The translations under genes were made by a program, and so were the position numbers. A stretch of 64,000 nucleotides of DNA, taken from contig NZ_JAHKRM010000023.1 in assembly GCF_019396345.1 (NCBI RefSeq), forward strand, positions 1 to 64,000, in the 5' to 3' direction. Below, in pieces: positions 43,176 through 51,631 of the stretch (within the stretch, counting starts at the first letter, position 1; each line of letters opens with the position of its first letter). The stretch is from Nonomuraea guangzhouensis. Lineage in GTDB: Bacteria > Actinomycetota > Actinomycetes > Streptosporangiales > Streptosporangiaceae. The notes below the pieces were generated by a model. It made no database searches. It had not been told where the DNA came from and was given only the letters and a program-made list of their open reading frames with translations.

Positions 43176-43510
43176 AGAATGGCGAGGATGAACTTCATCA
43201 GGCGGTTGCCGAGGAGATGCACGCGCTGCAAGCAGCCCTCTGGGCGTCTTCTACGACGAGGCAGCCACTGCCGTGCTCGGTGTCAACCCACAGACCCGCG
43301 CTGCCCGGAACTGCTCAACCAGCACTGACCCCCGGCCGCCTGGGACCGGCACTCGGCCTGACCGCCGGCAGCGTGATCTCGGTGCCGGACCGGCTACAGT
43401 GCCTGGGCTGCCCGGCCCGTTGCCCCGACATCACCGACCGTCGCAAGGCCCCGGTGCAACTTGCCGAGGTCGCCCGCGACGAGACCCGGCAGCAATGGGG
43501 GCCTCCTTGA
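43176..43510 (+). pseudogene. Frameshifted MarR-family regulator
   Basis: Three frames in order give a MarR protein: ELHQAVAEEMHALQAAL, then GVFYDEAATAVLGVN, then PELLNQH, and finally LTPGRLGPALGLTAGSVISV, DRLQCLG, DITDRRKAPVQL and ARDETRQQW. The wing and the DRR motif are recognisable. At least two frame changes and a stop interrupt it. The remaining part of 43511-43711 shows no gene. Confidence 0.6.
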
Positions 43511-43711
43511 GGCCTCGCGACTGCGAGTAGCCCTCGTCGGGGCCGGTGCATCTTTCGTGTCACTCAGACAAATGTCCGGAGATGTAGGTGGTCCACCACC
43601 GGGCCATCTTCAACCGCTAACGGTGGCGCGGTCGTTGCGGTGATCCCGAGTGCGCTGCCGCGTAAACGGATCAGCCTGCATGAACAGACCTGCATGGGTC
43701 ACACTGGAAGT

Positions 43712-44032
43712 ATGACTGGCAGAGGATACGGAGTGCTCCGACCTTACGTCGTGCCTGCAACGCTGGACGAGCTCACCGGGCCGGTGAAGGGTGTTCTCAC
43801 TTTGCCCAGGCATATCGACTGGGGGCCGGAGCGCCAGTACGACCTGGACCAGGTCGCCGATGCACGACTGCTGTACATGCGAGTCATCCGGGAGAGCAGC
43901 ACACCTGACGACCTGCGCCGCTTCCTCAACGCCTCGGTCCTGCGCAAGCTCTGGCCCGAACTGGTCCTGCCCCCACGCGTCCGCGCCCTGTGGCTCGATC
44001 GCTTCCCCGAACTCCACCGCCACGCTGCCTGA
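43712..44032 (+). CDS. Putative antitoxin partner of AbiEii-like toxin
   Basis: 106 residues, mostly helical (VLRPYVVPATLDELTGPV, DLDQVADARLLYMRVIRES, DLRRFLNASVLRKLWPELVL). It lacks the winged helix of AbiEi antitoxins. The stop overlaps the toxin start by one base (TGATG), so the pair is made together. A weak ribosome site (GGAAG) precedes the ATG. The role is inferred from context only. Confidence 0.6.
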   Translation: MTGRGYGVLRPYVVPATLDELTGPVKGVLTLPRHIDWGPERQYDLDQVADARLLYMRVIRESSTPDDLRRFLNASVLRKLWPELVLPPRVRALWLDRFPELHRHAA

Positions 44033-44676
44033 TGGACGACTTCCACCATCGTCTTGCCCGCATCGCCCTGGCTGCGGCTGCCGAGCATGGATTCGCCTTG
44101 GCGGGCGGCTACGCCGTTCAGGCTCATGGCGTTCTCCAGCGGCCCAGCGAGGATATTGACCTGTTCACCTCCAGCGTTCGCGACGACTTCTCCGTGGGGG
44201 TGGCCAAGATCTGCACCTCCTATGCCGAACATGGCCTGTCGGTCAAAGTCGACGTCGACAGCCCTCAATTCGTCCGGCTCAGCGTCTCCGACCTCACCAT
44301 CGGTCGGACCAGCAAGGTAGAACTGGCCGCCGATCTGCGTTCCCATTCACCCGTCACCATGGAGATCGGTCCGGTTATCCATCTCGATGACGTCGCGGGC
44401 GGCAAGGTCGAAGCCCTCTTCACCCGTGCCGAAGTACGTGACTTCATCGACATCGATGCCCTTCTGGCCGGCGGACGATTCACCTGCGAACAACTGCTTA
44501 ACCTGGCAGCGTCCCGCGACCTTGGCTTCGACAGAGCCATCTTCGCCCAGATGCTTTCCGCCCTGGATCTCTATCCAGACAGCGAGTTCCTCGCTTACGG
44601 CCTGACCGAACCGGAAGTGCACAGACTCCGATCTCGGTTCAACGACTGGCGAGCGGCCTTGATCCGCGGCGACTGA
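44032..44676 (+). CDS. AbiEii/AbiGii-type nucleotidyltransferase toxin
   Basis: 214 residues with the nucleotidyltransferase signature: ALAGGYAVQAHG, then SEDIDLFT with the two metal-binding aspartates. VHLDDVAGGKVEALFTRAEVRDFID (in part: GGKVEALFTRAEVRDF) is the later family motif. AbiEii toxins add nucleotides, for example to tRNA, and stop growth after phage infection. It is coupled to a small upstream gene. Confidence 0.8.
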   Translation: MDDFHHRLARIALAAAAEHGFALAGGYAVQAHGVLQRPSEDIDLFTSSVRDDFSVGVAKICTSYAEHGLSVKVDVDSPQFVRLSVSDLTIGRTSKVELAADLRSHSPVTMEIGPVIHLDDVAGGKVEALFTRAEVRDFIDIDALLAGGRFTCEQLLNLAASRDLGFDRAIFAQMLSALDLYPDSEFLAYGLTEPEVHRLRSRFNDWRAALIRGD

Positions 44677-45032
44677 TCGTGCGCGTTGCAGCGAAGGTAA
44701 CTTCATGGAGCTCGCAGTCTGCTGGGGCTCAGCAAGTCGCGATGTCTGGAATGAGGCAAGTGGATGGCGGCCGCATGCGCCGGCCGAGGCCTGACACCAA
44801 CCGTTGATCCCAACGGTTCCCTTGCGCCTCCCATAGGAACAGTTGGCAGCTAAGTGTTCTTATGAACGAGAGGTTGTCACCCTTAGGTGCCGCCTTCGTC
44901 CGTCCGCTGCCGGACGGACTCCTCTTGCTCCTTGAGGGCCGAATCCTAGTCACTATTATACCATAAATTGCCGCTAATTGCACTTAAACTATGGCTACCA
45001 TTTGATGGGCGGATTTCGCTAAATTAGCGCCT
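44677..45032. other. Intergenic stretch with orphan operator and hairpin
   Basis: It contains a near copy of the fic operator (CATAGGAAC, 15 bases, GTTCTTATG at 44832-44864, then ATGAACGAGAGG as in fic) and, 33 bases on, a perfect 9-bp hairpin with a 4-base loop (GTCCGTCCG/CGGACGGAC, 44898-44919). No coding frame follows the operator copy. Confidence 0.6.
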
Positions 45033-45998
45033 GTGAACGCAAGTGAAGAGAAGTTCGTCGCGTCCGGGAATGTACGGCTGTGGACCGAGCGATTCGGCGA
45101 TCCGGAGGATCCCGTGGTGCTGCTCATCATGGGCACCTCCACAATGGGAATGGGCTGGCCGGACGAATTGGTGGATGCTCTCCTCGACGGCGGGCGCCAA
45201 GTGATCCGCTTCGACCATCGAGATACCGGACGGTCCGACTGCGTGGACTTCGCGACATATCCGTACACGCTGGCGGACATGGCCGCCGACGCGACGGCAG
45301 TGCTGGACGGGCACGGTGTCGCCGCCGCGCACATCGCGGGAGCGTCCCTCGGCGGCGCGATCGGGCAATGGCTGGCGGTGCACCGCCCCGAGCGGGTGCT
45401 CACCCTGACCGCGATCATGACCGGTCCGATGGGCCACAGCGCGGGGGCCGCTTTCGCGCGGGCCTTCGCCGGGCAGGAGCCCGACCCTGATGACCTGCCG
45501 CCGCCCGCGCCACGATTCCTCCAGCACCTCGTCCGCCTGGCCGCCGCGCCACCGGCCACTCGCGATGAGCACATCGCGGCCAGCGTGGAGACCTGGCGTG
45601 TGCTGAACGGCGACGTCCTGCCCTTCGACGAGCAGGCAGCACGGCGGCTCGTCGAGGCCGCGTACGACCTGAGCGGCGACCCCCACGCCGCGACCAACCA
45701 CGATCTGGCCGGGAAGGTGATGACCGAGGACAGGCTCGCGCCGCTCTCCTCGATCACCGCGCCGACGCTGGTCGTCCATGGCACCGAGGATCCCCTCCGC
45801 CCACTGCCACACGGCGAGGCGGTCGCCGCGCAGATCCCCGGCGCGCGCCTGGTGACGGTATCCGGGATGGGGCACGGTTTCTTCTCTCCCGAACTGCCCC
45901 GCCGAATAGGCGAGATCATCCGTGACCACACCTCTCTTACTGAACGCGAGGAAAGGGCCGCGATAAATTCAGAAGTAGCGGACTGTACAGGTAAGTAA
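45033..45998 (+). CDS. Alpha/beta hydrolase
   Basis: 321 residues. The nucleophile serine is in GASLGGA, the acid in VVHGTEDPL and the histidine in GMGHGFF. The sequence MGTSTMGMGWPDEL and RFDHRDTGRSD is typical of the aclacinomycin-methylesterase/DauP-like group of esterases. The start is the GTG at 45033. Substrate unknown; no polyketide genes are nearby. Confidence 0.82.
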   Translation: MNASEEKFVASGNVRLWTERFGDPEDPVVLLIMGTSTMGMGWPDELVDALLDGGRQVIRFDHRDTGRSDCVDFATYPYTLADMAADATAVLDGHGVAAAHIAGASLGGAIGQWLAVHRPERVLTLTAIMTGPMGHSAGAAFARAFAGQEPDPDDLPPPAPRFLQHLVRLAAAPPATRDEHIAASVETWRVLNGDVLPFDEQAARRLVEAAYDLSGDPHAATNHDLAGKVMTEDRLAPLSSITAPTLVVHGTEDPLRPLPHGEAVAAQIPGARLVTVSGMGHGFFSPELPRRIGEIIRDHTSLTEREERAAINSEVADCTGK

Positions 45999-46103
45999 TA
46001 GAGAATTATCCAACGCCCGCGGGTACTAATCGTGGGAGCCTGCCGAGTCGGTTTCTCACTCATCGCGTGGCCACATAGAAGGCAAGCGGTGGTGTCTCGC
46101 GCA

Positions 46104-46298
46104 TGGTCTGGCCGTGGCGGAGCGGGGAGCGCGAGGGCTTGCCCTCGCATGGGGAGGGGCCGAAGGCCCCGGGGGGCACGCCGAGGCCCTGAGGCGCGAA
46201 GCGCCTGATCGGGTTGAGCCCTTGCCGTGCGCGTGAGCGCCAAGGGAAGAACGTCGAGCTTCCAAGAGCGCGAAGCGCCGATTGGGGAGCCCTTTGTG
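46104..46298 (-). repeat. 193-bp structured interspersed repeat, copy B
   Basis: Inverse copy of 31682-31874, about 95% identical. Differences fall mainly in loops and single bases. It occupies most of the gap between the hydrolase and yjdF-like genes; nothing else is seen in 45999-46325. Confidence 0.85.
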
Positions 46299-46325
46299 AC
46301 CGAGCACGAGCGCCTTTGTGAACGG

Positions 46326-46751
46326 TCAGCGGTCTCGGCGGCGTTCGATGCGTTTGCGGCGTGCGACCTCACGTCTGTGCCGGGCCGCCTCCTCCCGGCG
46401 AGCCCGCCGATCCCCGCTGGCCTCCTGTTTGCGGCTCTCCAGTTCCAACCGCATGGCCTCCTGCGCCGCCGTACTCCTCGAAGACACCCGAGCCGCGGCC
46501 CGCGCGGCCAGCTTGGCGGCTCGCTTGGGATTGACCCGCCCGTCTCCCCGGGCCTCGCTGGCGCGTACGGGGGGTGCGGAAGACGCCTGGGCCAGGAGCG
46601 CAAGGCCGTACCGCATCAAATAGTCGTACAGCTCCGGGTCGGTCGGTTCGGCGCCGAGTGTGAAGCGGGTGGCTCGTAGTTCGCCGTTCTCGACGAGCTC
46701 CAGCACGCCGACCCAGAACGGCCCGTCGAGATAGACGGACAGCGTCACCAT
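46326..46751 (-). CDS. yjdF: YjdF-family protein (DUF2992)
   Basis: 141 residues. The N-terminus (LSVYLDGPFWVGVLELVENG, TLGAEPTDPELYDYLM) and the C-terminal charged helix (VNPKRAAKLAARAAARVSSR, AAQEAMRLELESRKQEA) match YjdF. Its role is unknown; in other bacteria it is induced through a riboswitch that binds azaaromatic compounds, so it may serve detoxification. ATG 46751 has GGAGG six bases upstream, inside the riboswitch-like end. Confidence 0.85.
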   Translation of the reverse strand: MVTLSVYLDGPFWVGVLELVENGELRATRFTLGAEPTDPELYDYLMRYGLALLAQASSAPPVRASEARGDGRVNPKRAAKLAARAAARVSSRSTAAQEAMRLELESRKQEASGDRRARREEAARHRREVARRKRIERRRDR

Positions 46752-46755
46752 GGTT

Positions 46756-46868
46756 GCCCTCCAGCGGGTATGCCGAACGACGGCCTGACGAGGCCGCTGC
46801 CGGCACACCGGACATCCCTGGAAGGGCGGATACGAGAAGCGTCGCCCGGGCTACCGAACCGGGCCGCG
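46756..46868 (-). ncRNA. Probable yjdF riboswitch
   Basis: The leader of yjdF carries, read on the minus strand, CCCGGGCGACGCTTCTC and later ATACCCGCTGGAGGG next to the start codon. These are the conserved blocks I recall for the yjdF RNA motif, and the second includes the ribosome site, so ligand binding can control translation. The gene identity supports it. A covariance-model search would settle it. Confidence 0.65.
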
Positions 46869-46920
46869 TTTTCGTGTGCGTCACCAGACTAGCGCCCAAC
46901 GCCGACTAGGATCCTGTGCC

Positions 46921-48150
46921 ATGACCCAGCTTCCACTGCGGGCTCAGCTCGCGAGCGCCCTGGGCCGCAGTGCCGCCACGCTGTCGAGGATGACCGGGCG
47001 CGGCGACGGCTCGGTCATCGGCGGTCGGGTCGGCCTGATGCTCGAGCCCGATCTGCTCCGGCAGCTCGCCCGTGACCGCAGGCTGGCCCTGGTCAGCGCC
47101 ACGAACGGCAAGACCACCACGACCCGGCTGATCACCTCGGCGTTGCTGGAGCTCGGCGAGGTGGCCACCAACGCGTTCGGCGCCAACATGCCCGCGGGTC
47201 ACGTCTCGGCGCTCTCCACGCACAAGGACGCCCCCTACGGTGTGCTGGAGGTCGACGAGAAATACCTGCCCGAAGTCCTCGACACCACCGGTGCCGGCGT
47301 CGTCTGCCTGATGAACCTCAGCCGCGACCAGATGGACCGCGCGGCCGAGATCTGGCTGCTCGCGCAGAAGTGGCGCAGGGCGCTGTCCGGCAAGCCGACG
47401 CACGTCATCGCCAACTGCGACGACCCGCTCGTCACCTGGGGCGCCTCGACCGCGGCCAAGGTGACCTGGGTCGCGGGTGGTCAGCGCTGGAAGGAAGACT
47501 CCTGGTGCTGCCCCGAGTGCGGTGGGCCGCTCGACCGCAAGGACGCCGACTGGGCGTGCCGGGAGTGCACGTTCCACCGGCCTGAGCCGCAGTGGGTCCT
47601 CGACGACGACGCGGTGATCGATCCGCGCGGGCAGCGGTGGCTGCTGGACATCCAGCTGCCCGGCCTGGCCAACCGGTCCAACGCCGCGATGGCGCTGGCG
47701 GTGGGCGAGGCGTTCGGGCTGTCGGTCGAGCGGGCGCTGCCCCGGCTGCGCGAGGTCACCTCGGTGGCGGGCCGCTACACCACGGTCGAGCGGGACGGCC
47801 GCTTCGCGCGGCTGCTGCTGGCCAAGAACCCGGCGGGCTGGCTGGAGGCGTTCGACGTCTCCGATCCGCAGCAGCCGATCATCCTCTCGGTCAACGCGCA
47901 GGGGCCCGACGGGCGGGACACCTCCTGGCTGTGGGACGTCGACTACCGCATCCTGCGCGGCCGCCCGGTGTTCGTCACCGGCGAGCGGCGGCTGGACCTG
48001 GCGCTCCGGCTCGACGTGGCCGACGTGCCGTTCGTGCTCTGCGCCACGTTCGCCGAGGCGCTGGCCATGCAGCCGCCGGGCCGGGTCGACGTGATCGCCA
48101 ACTACACCGCCTTCCAGCAGATCCGATCGGAGTTCGGTCGTGCCGTCTGA
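46921..48150 (+). CDS. murT: MurT, lipid II isoglutaminyl synthase Mur-ligase subunit
   Basis: 409 residues. The P-loop SATNGKTTTTRL is that of Mur ligases; an inserted zinc ribbon (CCPECGG ... CRECTF) is characteristic of MurT; the C-terminal DUF1727 contains NVNAQGPDGRDTSWLWDVDY-like text (here SVNAQGPDGRDTSWLWD). With GatD it converts the second-residue glutamate of lipid II to isoglutamine. It overlaps gatD by 11 bases. Confidence 0.93.
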   Translation: MTQLPLRAQLASALGRSAATLSRMTGRGDGSVIGGRVGLMLEPDLLRQLARDRRLALVSATNGKTTTTRLITSALLELGEVATNAFGANMPAGHVSALSTHKDAPYGVLEVDEKYLPEVLDTTGAGVVCLMNLSRDQMDRAAEIWLLAQKWRRALSGKPTHVIANCDDPLVTWGASTAAKVTWVAGGQRWKEDSWCCPECGGPLDRKDADWACRECTFHRPEPQWVLDDDAVIDPRGQRWLLDIQLPGLANRSNAAMALAVGEAFGLSVERALPRLREVTSVAGRYTTVERDGRFARLLLAKNPAGWLEAFDVSDPQQPIILSVNAQGPDGRDTSWLWDVDYRILRGRPVFVTGERRLDLALRLDVADVPFVLCATFAEALAMQPPGRVDVIANYTAFQQIRSEFGRAV

Positions 48151-48853
48151 CAGCGCCCTTCGCATTGTCTGGATCTATCCCGACCTGCTGAGCACGTACG
48201 GCGACCAGGGCAACGTGCTCGTCCTGGAGCAGCGGGCTCAGCGCAGGGGCATCGAGACCGAGACCGTCTACGTGCGGTCGGCCGACCCGGTGCCGGAGAC
48301 CGGCGACATCTACCTCATCGGCGGCGGCGAGGACCGCCCGCAGATCCTCGCGGCGGAGCGGCTGCGCAAGGACGGCGGGCTGCACCGCGCGATCGCGCGG
48401 GGCGCGGCGATGCTCGCGGTCTGCGCGGGCTACCAGATCATGGGCAGTACGTTCGGCGGCGAGGAAGGCCAGCCGGTCGACGGCATCGGCCTGCTCGACA
48501 TCGCCAGCTCCCGCGGCCCCCAGCGGGCGGTCGGCGAGCTGGTGGCCGAGGTGGACGCCGAGCTGGGGCTGCCGACGCTGACCGGCTTCGAGAACCACAT
48601 GGGAGTCACCCGCCTGGGCCCGGGCGTCAAGGCGCTTTCCCGGACGGTCGTGGGGATCGGCAACGGGGACGGGTTCGAGGGGTGTTACGCGGGGCACGTC
48701 GTCGGGACCTACCTGCACGGGCCCGCGCTGGCCCGCAACCCGGCGCTCGCCGACCTGCTGCTGTCGTGGCGCGCGGGCGAGCTGGCCCCGCTCGACGACA
48801 CCCGCTATGAGCAGCTCCGACAGGAGCGTCTGGCCGCCGTTCGGCCCAACTGA
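48140..48853 (+). CDS. gatD: GatD, glutamine amidotransferase subunit for lipid II amidation
   Basis: 237 residues of the class I glutaminase type. The nucleophile is cysteine 95 in AVCAGYQ, and histidine 193 lies in TYLHGP. It supplies ammonia to MurT at the cytoplasmic face. It is translated together with murT. The opening IVWIYPDLLSTYGDQGN is highly typical of GatD. Confidence 0.93.
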   Translation: MPSDSALRIVWIYPDLLSTYGDQGNVLVLEQRAQRRGIETETVYVRSADPVPETGDIYLIGGGEDRPQILAAERLRKDGGLHRAIARGAAMLAVCAGYQIMGSTFGGEEGQPVDGIGLLDIASSRGPQRAVGELVAEVDAELGLPTLTGFENHMGVTRLGPGVKALSRTVVGIGNGDGFEGCYAGHVVGTYLHGPALARNPALADLLLSWRAGELAPLDDTRYEQLRQERLAAVRPN

Positions 48854-48905
48854 TTCAGAGGTACGGCACAGCCAGGCAGGTCCCAGTCGCCGACCATGGC
48901 CGGGC

Positions 48906-48960
48906 GCCTCCAGGGATACGGCCGCTGATCCCGCACAGGGCCGGGCGCCGTTACGAGGCG
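48906..48960 (+). repeat. 55-bp interspersed repeat, copy 2
   Basis: 51 of 55 bases match 20805-20859. Here the last ten bases are also the end of the ECF42-like sigma gene, so the repeat crosses the stop codon. A GGCCGGGCGCC block occurs twice around the repeat. Confidence 0.75.
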
Positions 48961-50210
48961 TCCTCAGCCGCCCGCGTGGTCAGCGCGGCGGCCTTGGCGT
49001 GCAGGTAACGCTGCTGCTGGAGGCTGCTCGTTCGCCGAGCGGCCGCTTCATACGCCGCCCGGGCCGCCCGGTGCTCCCCGGACCTCTCCAGCAGGTGCGC
49101 CCGGACCGCGTGCAGCCGGTGGTCCTCGGCTATCCGGGCGTCCTTCTCCAGCTCTGCGAGCAGGGCGAGACCCGCTGCCGGGCCGTCGACCATGGCGGCC
49201 GCGACGGTGTGGTTGAGCGTGACCACCGGGTTGTCGGAGAGCCGCATCAGGAGCTCGTACAGGGCCTTTATCTGCGGCCAGTCGGTCTCCTCCGTGGTGG
49301 GGGCCTCGTCGTGCAGGGCGGCGATCGCCGCCTGGAGCTGGTACGGGCCGGTCGGGCCGCGGGGGAGGGCGTTGGTGATGAGGGCGATGCCTTCGGTGAT
49401 GTAGGAGGTGTTCCAGCGGGTTCGGTCCTGTTCGGCCATGGGGATCAGGGAGCCGTCCGGGCCCGTACGCGCCGGTCTGCGGGCGTCGGTCAGGAGCATG
49501 AGGGACAGCAGGCCCGCCACCTCGGCGTCGTCCGGCAGCAGGCGGTTGACCAGGCGGGTCAGGCGGATCGCCTCGGTGGTCAGCTCGGTGCGCTGCAGGG
49601 CCGGGCCGGAGGTGCTGGCGTAGCCCTCGTTGAAGATCAGGTAGAGGACGTGCAGGACCGCGGCGAGCCGTTCCGCGCGGTCCTCGCCGGAGGGCAGGCC
49701 GAAGGGGAGGCCGCTGTCCTTGATGCGGTGTTTGGCCCGGGTGATGCGCCGGGTCATGGTCGACTCCGGGACCAGGAACGCCCTGGCGATCTCCGCGGTC
49801 GTCAGGCCGCCGACGGCCCGCAGGGTGAGCGCGATCTGCGCCGCGGGCGACAGCGAGGAGTGGCAGCACATGAACAGCAGGATGAGCGTGTCGTCGGAAT
49901 CCGCCGCCGCCCGGTCCGCCGCGGGCGCCAGCCACTGGTCGGGCAGGGTCCAACGGGAGACGGCGTCCTCGCGCTGCTGGCGGGCCTGCTCGCTGCGCAG
50001 CAGGTCGGTCAGCCGGCGCGCGGCGACCGTGATCAGCCAGCCGCGCGGGTTGTCCGGAAGGCCCTGTTCGGGCCACTGCAGGGCGGCCGCGAGCAGCGCC
50101 TCCTGCGTCGCGTCCTCGGCCGTGGCGAAGTGCCCGTAACGCCGTACCAGCGCGCCGAGAACCTGCGGCGCCAGCCCGCGCAGCAGGTCCTCGACCTCGC
50201 GGCCGATCAC
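48951..50210 (-). CDS. ECF42-type RNA polymerase sigma factor with TPR-like tail
   Basis: 419 residues. Regions 2 and 4 are at the N-terminus (YGHFATAEDATQEALLAAAL; LRAVGGLTTAEIARAFLVPE). The following 230 residues form a helical DUF6596/TPR-like domain (YLIFNEGYAS, RLTRLVNRLLPDDAEV, LNHTVAAAMVDGP). ECF42 sigmas use this domain in place of an anti-sigma and pair with DGPF proteins, as here. GTG 50210 overlaps the DGPF stop by four bases. Confidence 0.88.
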   Translation of the reverse strand: MIGREVEDLLRGLAPQVLGALVRRYGHFATAEDATQEALLAAALQWPEQGLPDNPRGWLITVAARRLTDLLRSEQARQQREDAVSRWTLPDQWLAPAADRAAADSDDTLILLFMCCHSSLSPAAQIALTLRAVGGLTTAEIARAFLVPESTMTRRITRAKHRIKDSGLPFGLPSGEDRAERLAAVLHVLYLIFNEGYASTSGPALQRTELTTEAIRLTRLVNRLLPDDAEVAGLLSLMLLTDARRPARTGPDGSLIPMAEQDRTRWNTSYITEGIALITNALPRGPTGPYQLQAAIAALHDEAPTTEETDWPQIKALYELLMRLSDNPVVTLNHTVAAAMVDGPAAGLALLAELEKDARIAEDHRLHAVRAHLLERSGEHRAARAAYEAAARRTSSLQQQRYLHAKAAALTTRAAEDAS

Positions 50211-50620
50211 AGCTCCTCGAAGCTCCCGGCGATCGGCCGCACGTCCACGTGCCATTCGTGGGTCAGGGTCGCGTTCGCGGGGTGGGGTGTGCCGGCCAAC
50301 CGCGCGGCGATCTCGGTCGCCCGGTCGAAGCTCGCGCACTCGACGATCGTGTAACCGGCCAGGACCTCCTGCGTCTCGGAGTAGGGGCCGTCGGTCACGA
50401 CCGGCACCCCGTCCTTCAGCTCGACCCTCCTGGCGTGCACGGGCTCGGTCAGGCCCTGCGCGTCCACGAACTCCCCGGACTCGACCAGGGCGTTGTTCCA
50501 CGACTCCATGAAGGCGTGCAGCGCCCCGACGTCCTCCCCGGACCAGACCGGGTTGTCGGGCTTACCGGCCAGGTTGTCGTAGTCGCGCTGGGTGCCGAAC
50601 ATCATGATCATGTACTTCAT
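50207..50620 (-). CDS. YCII/DGPF-domain protein
   Basis: 137 residues, starting MKYMIMMFGTQ and with the DGPF-like motif VTDGPYSETQEVLAGY. These small alpha-beta barrel proteins are regularly encoded with ECF42 sigma factors, either as regulon members or partners. First gene of the operon; the sigma gene follows with a four-base overlap. Confidence 0.88.
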   Translation of the reverse strand: MKYMIMMFGTQRDYDNLAGKPDNPVWSGEDVGALHAFMESWNNALVESGEFVDAQGLTEPVHARRVELKDGVPVVTDGPYSETQEVLAGYTIVECASFDRATEIAARLAGTPHPANATLTHEWHVDVRPIAGSFEEL

Positions 50621-50695
50621 GATCTCTCCTCTCGGTCGGCACCACCGCGGTGCCGCACATCAGAGACGTCGGAACCAACGGACCGCTCCGGACAG

Positions 50696-51058
50696 CTAGT
50701 AGACGAGAGCCTGGGCGCCCTCCGCCACGGCCTCCTCGACGAACGTGGAGGCGCCGGCGATGCGGATGCCGGAGATGAGGTCGTCGGCCGTGATCTCGCG
50801 CCGGGCCGCGCACTGGGTGCAGACCGTCACCCGGCCGCCCGCCAGCACGGCGTCCAGCAGGTCCGTGAGCGGAGCGGCGTGGGCCAGGTTGAACTCCTTG
50901 GCCCTCCCCGGCAGCCCGAACCATGAGGACTCCCCGGTCAGCCAGAGCGAGACCGGAACACCGCTCGCGAGCGCGGCGGCCGCGACCGTGAACGCCTGGT
51001 TGCAGCGCTCAGGGGCGTCGGCCCCGGCGGTCACCTTGATCACCAGTGATCGTGCCAT
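50696..51058 (-). CDS. DsrE-family protein
   Basis: 120 residues with the DsrE/F fold: LVIKVTAGADAPERCNQAF, then VSLWLTGESSW and a conserved-cysteine loop TVCTQCAARR. Members carry sulfur on cysteine or are peroxiredoxin-like. The start at 51058 (MARSLVIKV) fits the family. Divergent from the nitrobindin gene (67 bases). Confidence 0.78.
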   Translation of the reverse strand: MARSLVIKVTAGADAPERCNQAFTVAAAALASGVPVSLWLTGESSWFGLPGRAKEFNLAHAAPLTDLLDAVLAGGRVTVCTQCAARREITADDLISGIRIAGASTFVEEAVAEGAQALVY

Positions 51059-51125
51059 GTTCGTCACCCTAACGCCCCTTCCCATCGGACGTCTTCGAGC
51101 GGGTGGGCCAGTAGAGTTTGATGCC

Positions 51126-51626
51126 ATGGAAGATGCTGATGTCCAGGTGCCGGTGCATCCCGATCTGGAGCCGATCGCGTTCCTGATCGGCCGCTGGGAG
51201 GGCGCCGGTGTCGGGGGTTATCCGACGATCGAGAGCTTCAACTTCGGTCAGGAGATCGAGTTCGGCCACAACGGCAAGCCGTTCCTCTCGTACGTGAGCC
51301 GCACCTGGCTGCTCGACGACGACGGCAACCGGGTCAGACCCCTCGCCACCGAGTCCGGCTACTGGCGGCCGCAGCCCGACCGGCAGATCGAGGTGCTGCT
51401 GGCGCATCCGACCGGCATCGTGGAGATCTACATCGGCGAGGTCGTCTTCCACAAGATCGAGCTGCGCACCGACGTGGTGGCGCGCACCGCCTCGGCCAAG
51501 GAATACACCGCGGGCACCCGCCTGTACGGGCTGGTCAAGGGCAACCTCATGTGGGCCTACGACATGGCCGCGGTCGGGCACCCGCTCACGTCGCACATGT
51601 CGGCGGAGCTCATCAAGGTAGCTTGA
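51126..51626 (+). CDS. Nitrobindin-like heme-binding beta-barrel protein
   Basis: 166 residues of the FABP/THAP4 heme-binding group. IGRWEGAGVGGYPTI is the family signature, and EIYIGEVV and AYDMAAVGHPLTSHMSAEL form the last strands, where a histidine coordinates heme in relatives. Nitrobindins bind ferric heme and can isomerise peroxynitrite. Followed after five bases by a DUF2470 gene. Confidence 0.85.
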   Translation: MEDADVQVPVHPDLEPIAFLIGRWEGAGVGGYPTIESFNFGQEIEFGHNGKPFLSYVSRTWLLDDDGNRVRPLATESGYWRPQPDRQIEVLLAHPTGIVEIYIGEVVFHKIELRTDVVARTASAKEYTAGTRLYGLVKGNLMWAYDMAAVGHPLTSHMSAELIKVA

Positions 51627-51631
51627 TCCGT

